NCBI RefSeq assembly: GCF_021631985.1
Contig: NZ_CP070225.1
Location: forward strand, 4,278,001 to 4,342,000
Direction of reading: 5' to 3'
Length of the DNA: 64,000 nt
Source of the DNA: Sandaracinus amylolyticus
Lineage (GTDB): Bacteria; Myxococcota_A; Polyangia; Polyangiales; Sandaracinaceae
Below, piece by piece: positions 1 to 9,554 of the stretch (position 1 is the stretch's first letter; the number at the start of each line of letters is the position of its first letter). The notes beneath the pieces were generated by a model that worked only from the letters and a program-made list of their open reading frames with translations, was not told the origin of the DNA and did no database searches. A program made the translations under genes and the position numbers.

Positions 1-1450
1 AGAAGCTCGTGCCCGCGCCGACGACGAGCGGGAGGATCACGAGGATGCCGACCGTGATCGCGGCGTGCGCGACCCACGCGTAGGCAGGCATCGAGCGGCG
101 CAGCGCGACGCGGAACATCGGGTCGCGCGCGCGACGCACCATCGAGAAGACCATCGCGAGCAGCACCAGGCCGAACGCGAGCAGGCCGGTCGAGGGATCG
201 CGCGGCGCGGGAGGCTCGCGGGTCTCGTCGTCGAAGCGGTGCTGGCCTTGGGCGAGCGCTTCGTCGATCACGATCTCGCCGCGCAGAACGTTGCGGAGCG
301 CGCGCTCCGCGGGGACGAACACCGCGCGCATGTTCGGGTGCGTCGGCGTGATGCGCGCGTGCGACGCGGCCTCGCGGAACGCGACGAGGCGGGTGTCGCG
401 TGCGACCTCGGGATCGCTCCACACGCTGCGGGTCGCGACGACGTGGCCGCCGTGGATCGCGCGGAGGCGCGCGGCCTCGGGCGTCGCGAGGAAGACCGCG
501 AGCGAGCGAGCCGCATCGAGATCGCGCGCGCCCTCGGCGACGAACGCCGCTTCGATGGTCGCGAACGCGCGCATCGGCTCGCCGTCGGCGCCGCGCACGA
601 TCGGGAGCGGGCGCACCGACCACTGCAGATCGGTCGGGAGATCGCTCGCGAACCACGGGCCGCTGATCGCCGTCGCGGCGCGCCCGCTGCGGAAGAGATC
701 ACGCACCAGCTCGTACGAGGTCTCCTCGGGGATCGTGCGGGTGCGCAGCAGTCGAAGGAGGTGATCGAGCGCGCGCTCGGTGCGCGGTCCGACGAACGCG
801 TAGGTGCCGTCGGGCTCGAGCAGGCCGCCGCCGTACGCATGGAGCAGCGACGCGAACTGGTACGCGTCGTCGGCGTCCCACGCGAGCGGGAACGAGCCCT
901 CGGGCAGCGTCGCGCGCAGCGCTTCGAGATCCTCGAGCGACTCGATGGTGCGATCGCCGAGCAGCGCGTCGTTGACGAAGAGCGCGGCGCTCTTGAGCTG
1001 CAGCGGCACGCCGTAGAGCGCGCCGTCGATCGTCAGCGCGTCGAGGTGTGCGCGCTCGAGCTCGGCGCCTGCTCGAAGCGATCGGTCGAGCTCCGCACCC
1101 AGCGGCTGGACCAGGTGCGACGAAACGTATGAGCTCAAACGATCGTGCGCGTCGACGAACACGTCGGGGCCGCGCTGCACCGGGATCGCGGACTCGAGCT
1201 TCGACGCGTACGCGCCGAACGGGACCGCGAGCATCTCGACACGGGTGCCGCGATGGCGCTGCTCGAACGCGTCCACCGCCGCGCGCAGGCCGCGCTCCTC
1301 GCGCTCGCCATAGGAGTGCCAGAGCGTGATCGTCGTCGTCTGGCCTCGCGCGGACGACACCCAGGTCAGCGTGACGCCCGCGATCAGAGCGAGCGCTGCC
1401 GTGAGCGCGGCCGAGAGCACCGCGCGCGTCTGGGTCCTCCGCCAGCTCAT
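1..1450 (-). CDS. ABC transporter solute-binding protein fused to permease (partial)
   Basis: The frame is open from an ATG at 1450 to the window edge (483 codons seen). A signal-anchor-like hydrophobic stretch (residues about 8-36) is followed by an extracellular solute-binding domain of the MalE type, with TLWHSYGERE near its start. After about residue 420 the chain continues into a transmembrane helix (GLLAFGLVLLAMVFSMV), a basic loop, and a second helix (ITVGILVILPLVVGAG) that looks like the first helix of a MalF-type permease. This would tether the binding protein to the inner membrane. The start overlaps the stop of the upstream ATPase gene (ATGA), so the two are translationally coupled. 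The likely substrate is a sugar; the permease core lies outside the window. Confidence 0.8.
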   Translation of the reverse strand, partial: MSWRRTQTRAVLSAALTAALALIAGVTLTWVSSARGQTTTITLWHSYGEREERGLRAAVDAFEQRHRGTRVEMLAVPFGAYASKLESAIPVQRGPDVFVDAHDRLSSYVSSHLVQPLGAELDRSLRAGAELERAHLDALTIDGALYGVPLQLKSAALFVNDALLGDRTIESLEDLEALRATLPEGSFPLAWDADDAYQFASLLHAYGGGLLEPDGTYAFVGPRTERALDHLLRLLRTRTIPEETSYELVRDLFRSGRAATAISGPWFASDLPTDLQWSVRPLPIVRGADGEPMRAFATIEAAFVAEGARDLDAARSLAVFLATPEAARLRAIHGGHVVATRSVWSDPEVARDTRLVAFREAASHARITPTHPNMRAVFVPAERALRNVLRGEIVIDEALAQGQHRFDDETREPPAPRDPSTGLLAFGLVLLAMVFSMVRRARDPMFRVALRRSMPAYAWVAHAAITVGILVILPLVVGAGTSF

Positions 1451-2526
1451 GAGAGCGTTCGCTCGGAGTCCGGATCGAAGAGGTGGAGAGAGCCCTGCGC
1501 GATGTCGAGCGCGAGGGTGTCGCCGGGGCGCGCGGCGCGCGCGCGATCACCTTCGAGGCGCGCGACGAACGGATGCGCGCCGACCTTGCCGTGCGCGTAG
1601 GCCTCGAAGCCCATCGCCTCGATCACCTCGACGCGCAGCAGGATGTCGGCGTGGCCGTTCGCGCTGGGCAGCACGTCGTGCGGGCGCACGCCGGCGAGCA
1701 CGTTCTTGCTCGCGATGCGATCGTTCTGCGGGAGCTGCGCGTCGAGCCCGTCGGCGCGGATGCGGCCGTCGACGATCTCGCCGGGCACGAAGTTCATCGC
1801 GGGCGAGCCGAGGAACGACGCGACGAAGCGCGAGCGCGGCTTCGCGTAGACCTCGAGCGGCGCGCCGATCTGCTCGACGTGGCCCGACTTCAGCACGACG
1901 AGCCGGTCGGCGAGCGTCATCGCCTCGACCTGATCGTGCGTGACGTAGATCATCGTCGCGCCCTGCCCTTGCTCCTTCAGCCGAGCGTGCAGGCGCTTGA
2001 TCTCGACGCGCACGTCGGCGCGCAGCGCGGCGTCGAGGTTCGAGAGCGGCTCGTCGAAGAGGAACACCGAGGGACGGCGCGCGATCGCGCGGCCCATCGC
2101 GACGCGCTGGCGCTGCCCGCCGCTCATCTGGCGCGGGTAACGATCGAGCAGCTTCTCGAGGCCGAGCATCTGCGCGACCTCGTCGACGCGCTCGGCGATC
2201 GTCTTCGCGTCGGTGCCGCGGAGCTTGAGACCGAAGCCGAGGTTCTCGCGCACCGTGAGGTGCGGATAGAGCGCGTAGCTCTGGAAGACCATCGCGACGT
2301 CGCGGTCGCGTGGCGGCAGCTGCGTGACGTCGCGTTCGCCGATCTTCAGCGTGCCGTGGTCGGGGATCTCGAGGCCGGCGATGGTGCGGAGCAGCGTGCT
2401 CTTTCCACAGCCGCTCGGGCCGACGAGCACGACGAGCTCTCCGTCGCCGACCTCGAGGTCGACTCCGCGCAGGATCGGGTTCCCCCCCAGATCCTTCTTG
2501 ATTCCGCGCAGGCTCAGAGACGACAC
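1447..2526 (-). CDS. ABC transporter ATPase, MalK/UgpC type
   Basis: A 359-residue ATPase that powers a carbohydrate-type importer. Walker A GPSGCGKST is at residues 36-44, the signature is MSGGQRQR, Walker B is VFLFDEP and the switch histidine is in VTHDQ. A C-terminal OB-type (TOBE-like) region completes the usual MalK/UgpC length. I chose the GTG at 2526 because the ABC domain begins right after it; the open frame upstream has unrelated composition. The gene overlaps the downstream binding-protein/permease fusion by four bases. Family assignment is secure; the substrate is inferred from the partner. Confidence 0.88.
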   Translation of the reverse strand: MSSLSLRGIKKDLGGNPILRGVDLEVGDGELVVLVGPSGCGKSTLLRTIAGLEIPDHGTLKIGERDVTQLPPRDRDVAMVFQSYALYPHLTVRENLGFGLKLRGTDAKTIAERVDEVAQMLGLEKLLDRYPRQMSGGQRQRVAMGRAIARRPSVFLFDEPLSNLDAALRADVRVEIKRLHARLKEQGQGATMIYVTHDQVEAMTLADRLVVLKSGHVEQIGAPLEVYAKPRSRFVASFLGSPAMNFVPGEIVDGRIRADGLDAQLPQNDRIASKNVLAGVRPHDVLPSANGHADILLRVEVIEAMGFEAYAHGKVGAHPFVARLEGDRARAARPGDTLALDIAQGSLHLFDPDSERTLS

Positions 2527-2624
2527 GGGGCCGGAAGAATGCCGGAGCCCGCACCACGTTTCCAGAGAGTTTCTTTCTCGTCGCGGAAGTCCGCGCAATC
2601 GCACGCGGTCCGCGCGATGGTCGG

Positions 2625-2813
2625 TCAGCCTTCGCCGTCGCGCACCAGCTGCGCGCGGCAGGCGCGCGCGGCGGCGAGCATCGTGGCGAGCACCGGGTCG
2701 GTCGAGGCTTGCGCCTCGAGCGCGACGAGGTCGTGATCGAGACGCCGGAGCTCGGCCGAAGCGAGCGTCGAGCGCGTGCGGCGGGGCGTGCGGTGATTGG
2801 TCTCGCGTTGCAT
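2625..2813 (-). CDS. small helical hypothetical protein
   Basis: A 62-residue frame that starts with an Arg-rich segment and continues into an Ala/Leu/Glu-rich stretch that should be helical. No family is recognised. A GTG at 2843 would add ten residues; neither start has a convincing Shine-Dalgarno. It lies about 100 bases upstream of the ABC ATPase on the same strand. It could be a chance frame in GC-rich DNA. Confidence 0.35.
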   Translation of the reverse strand: MQRETNHRTPRRTRSTLASAELRRLDHDLVALEAQASTDPVLATMLAAARACRAQLVRDGEG

Positions 2814-3020
2814 GGGCGACACGAAGAGCAGCGCACGTGCCACGCACGGATGCCCGCAGATCGCGGAGAATTCGGCCGCCCGGCCACGCGGGTCGCCGGC
2901 TGGCGCAGCCGAGGTTTCCAGCGCGGATCGAGGACGTGTCGGCGCGAGGCCCGACGCGCACGACGAGGGCTCGGAGCACGCGAGGCGCCGCGCCCGGAGC
3001 GCGTCGTGCGCCGCGCGCGA

Positions 3021-3812
3021 TCACCCGAACGCGGGCGTGGCGAAGCTGCGCAGCACCGGATGTGCGGTGCCGCGCACGAGGCGCGTGATCGATCCGGGAC
3101 GCGGCGGATGCAGGCTCGCGCGCTCCGTCTCACCGATGCCGAGCTGCGACGCGACGCGACGCACGATGTCGTCGGGCGCGCCCTCGAGGATCTCGTCGTC
3201 GTGCGTGTCGGTGGCGTCGAGGTGCGCGGCGCAGTTGTAGGAGACGATGCGGACGCGGCGATCGGCGCCGACGTGCAGGTGCGTGATCGAGGTGTTGGTC
3301 GCGCCGATCAGCGGACGTCCGCGCAGACCCAGGAGGCGCATCACGATCGATCGGATCACGCCGCCGTGGGTCACGACGATCACGCGCTCGCCCTCGCGAC
3401 CGCTCGCGATGAGCGCGTCGAGCGCGCGGTGCACGCGCGCGTCGAACGTGACCATCGACTCCGCGCCGCCGATCGGCATGTCGGTGCCCATCGCCATCGC
3501 CTGGACCTCCTCGGGGAAGCGCTCGCGCACTTCGCTGTGGAGGAGGCCGCCCCAGACGCCGAGATCGAATTCGCGCCACGCGGGGTCGTGGACGAAGTCC
3601 GCGCTGATCGCGGCGGCGGTGTCGCGGGTGCGCGAGAGATCGGACGCGATGCGGCGATCGAAGCGGACCTTCGCGAGACGCGCGCCGAGCTTCGCGGCCT
3701 CGGCGTGGCCCTGCTCGGAGAGCGGAACGTCGGTCTGACCCTGCCAGCGACCTTCGGCGTTCCAGATCGATTCGGCGTGACGAACGAGGACGATCTCCAC
3801 GCGCCGCAGCAT
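3021..3812 (-). CDS. histidine phosphatase family protein
   Basis: A 263-residue protein of the phosphoglycerate mutase-like superfamily, which forms a phosphohistidine intermediate. The catalytic motif VRHAESIWN is at the N-terminus, followed by the GQTDVPLSEQG segment typical of bacterial phosphatases of this group. The second histidine is in THGGVIRS and an acid in the REFDLG segment. The C-terminal 60 residues are poorly conserved and Arg/Pro-rich. Substrate unknown; it could act on a phosphosugar or a nucleotide. It is transcribed away from the MscS gene at 3908. Confidence 0.85.
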   Translation of the reverse strand: MLRRVEIVLVRHAESIWNAEGRWQGQTDVPLSEQGHAEAAKLGARLAKVRFDRRIASDLSRTRDTAAAISADFVHDPAWREFDLGVWGGLLHSEVRERFPEEVQAMAMGTDMPIGGAESMVTFDARVHRALDALIASGREGERVIVVTHGGVIRSIVMRLLGLRGRPLIGATNTSITHLHVGADRRVRIVSYNCAAHLDATDTHDDEILEGAPDDIVRRVASQLGIGETERASLHPPRPGSITRLVRGTAHPVLRSFATPAFG

Positions 3813-3907
3813 GGTGCGTGTGCTCGTTCGCGTCGACGTCGCGTGTTGCCACGCGGCAGACCACCTCGCTCCCCGGCGCTGGCACCGTGCCTGCGTGCCG
3901 CGGGCGC

Positions 3908-5521
3908 ATGCGCACGCGCTTCCGCGCGCTCGCCTCGTGGGCTTCGTTCCTCGCGCTCGTCACGATGATGGCGGGGATCGTGCGCGCGCAGGGCGAGGTC
4001 GCGCTGCAGCCCACCGGGCTTCCGCCGCCCGACGAGCCGGTCGATCTCTCGACGCCGCGCCGCGCGCTGCGCTTCTTCGACGCGAGCGTCGCCGACGGAG
4101 AGTGGATCGACGCCTCGCGTGTGCTCGATCTTCGCGACGTGCCGCCCGAGCGCACGATCGCGCGGGGCGAGGAAGCGGCGCGCGCGATCGATGCGGTGCT
4201 GACCGATCGCGGCGCGACCCCCGAGTCGCTGCCCGACGATCCCGAGCCCGGCGGATCGCACGTCGTCGGCGTGGCGTGGATCCCCGGTGTCGAGCCCGGG
4301 GTCGTGATGCGCCGCCTGCTGCGCGATGGTCGTCCGGTCTGGGTCTTCTCGCGCACGACGGTGCGCGTCGCGCCCGACCTCGCGGCGCGCATCGATCGGG
4401 GGCCGATCGGCAATCGGCTCGGGCCGGCGCTGCGCGAGCCGCGCTTCGCCGAGCTCGAGCCGTGGCAGTGGATCGGCAGCGCGCTCGCGCTCGTGATCGC
4501 CGCGGTGCTCGCGACCGCGACGGGGCGCGCGCTGATGTGGCTGCTGTGGCGCTCGCTGCGCCGCGAAGAGCGCGCGAAGCTCGGGCGCGCGGTGCGACGG
4601 GTGCGCCCGCCCGCGCGGGTCGCGCTCACGCTCGCGTACCTCGGGCTGCTCGCGATGCTGCTGCGCTACCCGCCGAGCGTCGTCGCGGTGCTGGCGGACG
4701 CGTATCGCGCGGCGTGGATCGTCGCGGTCGGATGGCTCGTCGTGCGCGGCATCGACTTCGCGGCGCAGGTCGCGTCGGAGCGCGCGGCGGCGCGCCAGGG
4801 GTGGCGCGCGCGCATGGTGCGGACGCGCGTGATCCTGCTGCGGCGCGCGCTCAACGTGGTGGCGACCGTCGTGTTCGCGTCGGTGTTGCTGCTCCAGTTC
4901 CCCCCGGTGCGCGAGGTCGGCGTGTCGCTGCTCGCGTCGGCCGGTGTCGCGGGCGTCGTCGTCGGCATCGCGGCGCAGCGCACGCTCGGGAACCTGCTCG
5001 CGGGCATCCAGCTCTCGTTCACCCAGCCGCTGCGCGTGGGTGATCAGGTCGTGATCGAGAACGAGTTCGGCACCGTCGAGGAGGTGAACCTCAGCTACGT
5101 CGTGGTGCGGGTGTGGGATCAGCGCTGCCTGATCGTGCCGATGGCGCGACTGCTCGAGCTGCCCTTCCAGAACTGGACGCGCGCCGCCGACGATCTGATC
5201 GGCGACGTGTTCTTCTACGTCGACTTCGCGACGCCGATCGAGCGGCTGCGCCCGGAGATCGAGCGCTTCGTGCGCGCGCATCCGCTCTGGGATCGTCGCG
5301 TGCTCGGGGTGCAGGTCGTGGACGCGACCGAGCGCGCCGCGAAGGTGCGCGTGCTCGTGAGCGCGCGCGACGCGGGCGCGACGTGGGATCTGCGCTGCGC
5401 GACGCGCGAGTTCGCGCTCGGGCTGATGCAGCGCCTCGAGGGCGGGCGTTATCTGCCGCGCATGCGGCTCGACGAGCTCGAGCGCCCGAGCGAGGGCTCG
5501 GGCGCGCGACGCCTCTCGTGA
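3908..5521 (+). CDS. mechanosensitive channel, MscS family
   Basis: A 537-residue inner-membrane channel protein. I chose the ATG at 3908 because it opens a signal peptide (MRTRFRALASWASFLALV...) ending near VRAQ; an upstream ATG at 3818 would bury it. A periplasmic N-terminal domain of about 170 residues precedes several transmembrane helices. The MscS pore and beta domains follow, with GVVVGIAAQRTLGNLLAG and the strand PLRVGDQVVIENEFGTVEEV. MscS proteins release osmolytes under membrane tension. The stop is four bases from the convergent cysA stop, inside a TGATCGATCA palindrome. Confidence 0.88.
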   Translation: MRTRFRALASWASFLALVTMMAGIVRAQGEVALQPTGLPPPDEPVDLSTPRRALRFFDASVADGEWIDASRVLDLRDVPPERTIARGEEAARAIDAVLTDRGATPESLPDDPEPGGSHVVGVAWIPGVEPGVVMRRLLRDGRPVWVFSRTTVRVAPDLAARIDRGPIGNRLGPALREPRFAELEPWQWIGSALALVIAAVLATATGRALMWLLWRSLRREERAKLGRAVRRVRPPARVALTLAYLGLLAMLLRYPPSVVAVLADAYRAAWIVAVGWLVVRGIDFAAQVASERAAARQGWRARMVRTRVILLRRALNVVATVVFASVLLLQFPPVREVGVSLLASAGVAGVVVGIAAQRTLGNLLAGIQLSFTQPLRVGDQVVIENEFGTVEEVNLSYVVVRVWDQRCLIVPMARLLELPFQNWTRAADDLIGDVFFYVDFATPIERLRPEIERFVRAHPLWDRRVLGVQVVDATERAAKVRVLVSARDAGATWDLRCATREFALGLMQRLEGGRYLPRMRLDELERPSEGSGARRLS

Positions 5522-5525
5522 TCGA

Positions 5526-6566
5526 TCACGACGCCGGATAGACGCGCTGCACGCGCGCGTCGATGCGCACCCTGCTGCCGCGCTCGGCGGCACGCGGTGC
5601 GTGGCGCGGCACGTGGGCGCGCACCGTGGGACCGCCGTCGATCGTCGCCTCGAGCTGGATGCGCTCGCCGAGATCCGCGATGCGCGAGATCGTCGCGTGC
5701 GCATCGCCGTCGTCGGCCGGCGCGACGTCGAGATCCCCCGCGCGCACCGCGATGCGCACGCGCTCGCCGGTGCGCGCTCCGACCACGGGCAGACGCAGCG
5801 CCCCGATCGCGATCGCACCGTTCTCGACGACCCCCTCGAGCACGTTCACGTCGCCGAGGAACGACGCGACGAACGCCGTCGCGGGCGCGTCGTAGAGCGC
5901 GGTGGGCGAGCCCTCCTGCTCCACGCGGCCTTCGTTCATCAGCACCACACGATCCGCGATCTCCAGCGCTTCTTCCTGATCGTGGGTGACGAGCACCGTC
6001 GTGACGTGCAGCTCGTCGTGGAGCGTGCGCAGCCACGCGCGGAGCTGGCGCCGCACCTTCGCGTCGAGCGCGCCGAAGGGCTCGTCGAGCAGCAGCACCT
6101 GGGGCTCGACCGCGAGCGCACGGGCCAGCGCGACGCGCTGGCGCTGTCCACCCGAGAGCTGCGAGGGATGCCGCCGCGCCATGCCCTCGAGCTGCACCAG
6201 CGAGAGCAGCTCGTGCACGCGCGCGCGGATCTTCTCCTCCGTCGGTCGCTCCTTGCGCGGCTTCACCCGCAGGCCGAACGCGACGTTCTCGAACACCGTC
6301 ATCTCGCGGAAGAGCGCGTAGTGCTGGAACACGAAGCCCACGCCGCGCTCCGCGACGCCGGCCGCCGAGACGTCACGCCCCGAGAAGAGCACGCGTCCCG
6401 CGTCGGGCGCCTCGAGCCCCGCCATCACGCGCAGCAGCGTGGTCTTGCCCGAGCCCGAGGGACCGAGCAGCGCCACGAGCCCGCCGCGCTCGATGCGCAC
6501 GGTCACGTCGCGCAGCGCGTGGTGCGCTCGATATCGCTTGGTCACGCCGATCGCTTCGATGCTCAT
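5526..6566 (-). CDS. cysA: sulfate/thiosulfate ABC transporter ATPase
   Basis: A 346-residue ATPase, last gene of the sbp-cysT-cysW-cysA operon. The N-terminus [21 protein letters not shown] is the standard CysA start; Walker [10 protein letters not shown], signature LSGGQRQR and Walker [13 protein letters not shown] follow, then [10 protein letters not shown]. The C-terminal TOBE-like domain completes the usual length. The ATG at 6566 overlaps the cysW stop by four bases. It should energise sulfate and thiosulfate import with CysT and CysW. Confidence 0.92.
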   Translation of the reverse strand: MSIEAIGVTKRYRAHHALRDVTVRIERGGLVALLGPSGSGKTTLLRVMAGLEAPDAGRVLFSGRDVSAAGVAERGVGFVFQHYALFREMTVFENVAFGLRVKPRKERPTEEKIRARVHELLSLVQLEGMARRHPSQLSGGQRQRVALARALAVEPQVLLLDEPFGALDAKVRRQLRAWLRTLHDELHVTTVLVTHDQEEALEIADRVVLMNEGRVEQEGSPTALYDAPATAFVASFLGDVNVLEGVVENGAIAIGALRLPVVGARTGERVRIAVRAGDLDVAPADDGDAHATISRIADLGERIQLEATIDGGPTVRAHVPRHAPRAAERGSRVRIDARVQRVYPAS

Positions 6567-7399
6567 GCGAGCGCTCCTCGGTTCTTCGCGCGCTGCTCGA
6601 GCAGCGCCTTCAACGTCAACGTCACGAGGCCCGACAGCGCGAGCAGCGACGCGACCGCGAACGCCGCGACGAAGTCGTACTCGCCGTAGAGCACCTCGAC
6701 GTGCAGCGGCAGCGTGTTGGTCTCGCCGCGGATGTGGCCGCTCACCACGCTCACCGCGCCGAACTCGCCCGCGGCGCGCGCCGCGCAGAGCACGCAGCCG
6801 TAGAGCACGCCCCACTTGATGCGCGGGAGCGTCACGCGCGTGAGGATCGACCAGCCGCCCGCGCCGAGGCTCGCCGCGGCCTCTTCTTCTTCGCGCCCCT
6901 GGGCCTCGAGCAGCGGCACGAGCTCACGGGTCACGAAGGGCAACGTCACGAAGAGCGTCGCGAGGATCACGCCCGGCACCGCGTACACGATGCGGATGTC
7001 GTGCTCGGCGAGCAGCGGCCCGAAGGTGCCGCGCGCCCCGAAGAGCAGCACGAAGAGCAGGCCCGAGACCACCGGCGAGACCGCGAACGGCAGATCGACG
7101 ATCGTCAGCAGCGCGCCCTTGCCCGGGAAGTCGTAGCGCGTGATCGCCCACGCCGCGGCGATGCCGAACGCCGCGTGGAACGGCACGACGATCGCGACCA
7201 CGAGCCCGGTGAGCTTCAGCGCGTGCAGCGTGTCCTCGTTCGCGATCGCCGCGGCCCAGCGCGCCGGACCTTCCGCGAACGCCTCGACGAACACGACGAC
7301 GAGCGGCAGCACCAGGAGCACCGCCATCGCGCCGATCGAGATCGCGGCGACGGCCCACGCCGCGCGCCCGCGCGGTCGCTCACGCGCCCTTTGCGCCAC
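6563..7399 (-). CDS. cysW: sulfate ABC transporter permease CysW
   Basis: A 278-residue inner-membrane permease with about six helices. The N-terminal helix is [25 protein letters not shown]; the cytoplasmic EAA loop reads [23 protein letters not shown], which contacts the ATPase. The C-terminal segment carries the [13 protein letters not shown] motif typical of CysW. It starts with GTG at 7399 inside the end of cysT, so the genes are translationally coupled. It pairs with CysT to form the sulfate channel. Confidence 0.92.
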   Translation of the reverse strand: MAQRARERPRGRAAWAVAAISIGAMAVLLVLPLVVVFVEAFAEGPARWAAAIANEDTLHALKLTGLVVAIVVPFHAAFGIAAAWAITRYDFPGKGALLTIVDLPFAVSPVVSGLLFVLLFGARGTFGPLLAEHDIRIVYAVPGVILATLFVTLPFVTRELVPLLEAQGREEEEAAASLGAGGWSILTRVTLPRIKWGVLYGCVLCAARAAGEFGAVSVVSGHIRGETNTLPLHVEVLYGEYDFVAAFAVASLLALSGLVTLTLKALLEQRAKNRGALA

Positions 7400-8267
7400 G
7401 ATCCACCAGCCTTCGTTGCGCGGCGTTCACCGCGAAGAGCAGCCCCGCCGACGCGACGAGCATCGCGAGCGCGACGACCGCTGCGCTCGCGTAGTCGTAG
7501 CCCTCGAGGTGCGAGAGGATCCGCAGCGGCGCGATCTCGGTGCGCATCGGCATGTTGCCCGCGATGAACACGACCGAGCCGTACTCGCCGAGCGCGCGCG
7601 CGAACGCGAGCGTGGTGCCCGCGACGATCGAGGGCATCAGCGAGGGGAGGATCACGCGCAGGAACGTCTGGGCGCGCGACGCGCCGAGCGAGGACGCGGC
7701 CTCCTCGATCTCCGCGGGCAGATCCTCGATCACCGGCTGCACCGTGCGCACCACGAAGGGCAGCCCGGTGAAGAGCAGCGCGATCGCGATGCCCACGCGG
7801 TTGAACGCGAGCTCGATCCCGAGCGGCGCGAAGAGCGCGCCGACCCATCCGCTCGGCGCGCACAACGCGGTGAGCGCGATGCCCGACACCGCGGTCGGCA
7901 GCGCGAACGGCACGTCGACGATCGCGTCGAGCAGGCGTCGACCGGGCAGCTCGTAGCGCGCGAGCGTCCACGCGATCGCCACGCCGAGCGGCGCCGAGAC
8001 GAGCGCAGCCACGCCCGACGCGCCCACGCTCAGCCCCACTGCCGCGAGCGTGCGCGCATCGGTCAGCGCGCGGACGATCGCGTCCCACGGCGCGCGCGCC
8101 ACCGCGAGCACGAGCGCGCCGAGCGGCACCAGCACGAGCACCACGAGCACGGTGCCGGTGATCGCGAGCGAGGGCGCGAAGCCGGGGATCGATCGCGGCG
8201 GGCGCGCCGCGCGCGGAGCGACGCTGGGCGTCTCCTCCGCCTCGGCGACCACGGGCGTCGTGGTCAC
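7380..8267 (-). CDS. cysT: sulfate ABC transporter permease CysT (CysU)
   Basis: A 295-residue permease. After a 30-residue cytoplasmic segment it has helices starting with LAITGTVLVVLVLVPLGALVL. The EAA loop is EIEEAASSLGASRAQTFLRVILP and the C-terminal part carries the GEYGSVVFIAGNMP motif typical of CysT. I chose the GTG at 8267 because it overlaps the sbp stop (GTGA), as at every other junction in this operon; the longer open frame would run far into sbp. Confidence 0.9.
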   Translation of the reverse strand: MTTTPVVAEAEETPSVAPRAARPPRSIPGFAPSLAITGTVLVVLVLVPLGALVLAVARAPWDAIVRALTDARTLAAVGLSVGASGVAALVSAPLGVAIAWTLARYELPGRRLLDAIVDVPFALPTAVSGIALTALCAPSGWVGALFAPLGIELAFNRVGIAIALLFTGLPFVVRTVQPVIEDLPAEIEEAASSLGASRAQTFLRVILPSLMPSIVAGTTLAFARALGEYGSVVFIAGNMPMRTEIAPLRILSHLEGYDYASAAVVALAMLVASAGLLFAVNAAQRRLVDRGAKGA

Positions 8268-9319
8268 GTTCCGCCCTGCCCCGGCTGGTAGATCCGATCG
8301 AAGAGCGCGCCCTCCGCGAAGTGCGTCGCGTGCGCGCGCTCCCATCCGCCGAACACCTCTTCGACGGTGAAGAGCGTGATCGTCGGGAACGCCTGCGCGT
8401 GCCGCGCTGCGACCGCCGCATCACGCGGCCGGTAGTGTTGGCGCGCCACGATCTCCTGGGCCTCGGTCGACCAGAGGTGCCGCAGGTACGCCTCCGCGAC
8501 CTCGCGCGTGTGGTGGCGCTCGACGTTGCGATCGACCCACGCGGCCGGAGGCTCGGCGAGGATGCTCTCGCTCGGGATCACGATCTCGAGGCCGGCGTCG
8601 GGGCTCTCCGCGAGCAGGAGATGCGCTTCGTTCTCCCACGTGAGCAGCACGTCGCCGATGCCGTTGCGCGCGAACGTCGTCGAGCTGCCGCGCGCGCCCG
8701 AGTCGAGCACCGGCACGCGCTGGTAGAGCGCGCGCACCATCTCGGTGCCCGCCTCGTCGCCGGTGCGTCCGTCGTAGCCGTGGCGCAGCGCGTACCCGTA
8801 CGCGCCGAGGTAGACGTAGCGCGCGCCGCCCGACGTCTTCGGGCTCGGCGCGATCACCTGGGTCTCGCCGCGCACGAGATCGTTCCAGTCACGGATTCCG
8901 CGCGGGTTGCCGCGACGCACCACGAACACGATCGTCGAGTAGAACGGCGAGCTGTGATCGGGCAGGCGCGCCGCCCACTGCGGGTCGAGCAGCTGCTGTC
9001 CCTCGCGCGCGATCGCGTCGACGTCGAAGGGCAGCGCGAGGCTCACCACGTCGGCGTCGAGCCCGTCGATCACCGCGCGCGCCTGACGGCCCGAGCCTCC
9101 GTGCGACATGCGGATCTCCACCCGCTGTCCGCCGTGATCGCGCGCCCATGCGGTGGCGAACGTCGGGTTGATCTCGGCGTAGAGCTCGCGCGTCGGATCG
9201 TTCGAGACGTGGAGCAGCGTGATGGTCCCCTGCCCATCGCTCGCGCCGCCGCCGGAACATCCGGAGAGCGTGATCAGCAGTGCGGAGGAGAGGAGCAGTG
9301 GGAAAGCGCGGGCTCGCAT
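8264..9319 (-). CDS. sbp: sulfate-binding lipoprotein
   Basis: A 351-residue periplasmic sulfate/thiosulfate-binding protein. The start at 9319 opens a lipoprotein signal peptide with lipobox LSGC, so it is probably anchored in a membrane rather than free. The family signature SHGGSGRQARAV is present, as are the LLHVSNDPTREL and SPKTSGGARY segments. It heads the operon with cysT, cysW and cysA and is divergent from the sigma-54 regulator at 9555, with an operator array between them. A longer in-frame start at 9373 is rejected because it would bury the signal peptide. Confidence 0.9.
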   Translation of the reverse strand: MRARAFPLLLSSALLITLSGCSGGGASDGQGTITLLHVSNDPTRELYAEINPTFATAWARDHGGQRVEIRMSHGGSGRQARAVIDGLDADVVSLALPFDVDAIAREGQQLLDPQWAARLPDHSSPFYSTIVFVVRRGNPRGIRDWNDLVRGETQVIAPSPKTSGGARYVYLGAYGYALRHGYDGRTGDEAGTEMVRALYQRVPVLDSGARGSSTTFARNGIGDVLLTWENEAHLLLAESPDAGLEIVIPSESILAEPPAAWVDRNVERHHTREVAEAYLRHLWSTEAQEIVARQHYRPRDAAVAARHAQAFPTITLFTVEEVFGGWERAHATHFAEGALFDRIYQPGQGGT

Positions 9320-9390
9320 CGCGCGGCGCCCTTCGCCAGAGGCATGCCAGCTCGAGAGCCCCGCGGTTTTCACGGGCTGGCATGTCGCAC

Positions 9391-9458
9391 CCGTGACCCG
9401 CCACGGGTTGCTCTGGCGTTCCGTGCCGGGTCACGGGATGATCCGTGAGATGTCACGG
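9391..9458. promoter_or_regulatory. operator array A: three CCGTG-N6-CACGG sites
   Basis: Three perfect 16-bp inverted repeats with half-sites CCGTG and CACGG and a six-base gap lie at 9391-9406, 9421-9436 and 9443-9458. The gap sequences differ (ACCCGC, CCGGGT, AGATGT), so only half-sites and spacing are conserved, as expected for a dimeric DNA-binding protein. Extra half-sites lie at 9371 and 9474. The array sits between sbp and the sigma-54 regulator gene. Confidence 0.75.
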
Positions 9459-9520
9459 ATTCCCCCGCGCCCGTCACGGGCCGAAGTCCACGACCATAGA
9501 GGCGCCAAGGGTCTCGACGC

Positions 9521-9536
9521 GGGCACGCCTCGTGCT
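9521..9536 (+). promoter_or_regulatory. sigma-54-like -24/-12 element before the regulator gene
   Basis: GGGCACGCCTCGTGCT has the GG and GC dinucleotides in sigma-54 spacing and shares CGTGCT with four other elements in this window. It lies 63 bases after operator array A. The predicted transcription start (near 9547) leaves fewer than ten bases before the ATG at 9555, so the message would be nearly leaderless or the true start codon lies further in. Confidence 0.45.
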
Positions 9537-9554
9537 GAGCGCGCCAAGCCCACG

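Noticed and set aside
9334-9349. Minus-strand sigma-54-like element before sbp (TGGCATGCCTCTGGCG)
   Set aside because: Spacing fits, but it lacks the shared CGTGCT and would start transcription about five bases before the ATG, leaving no ribosome site.
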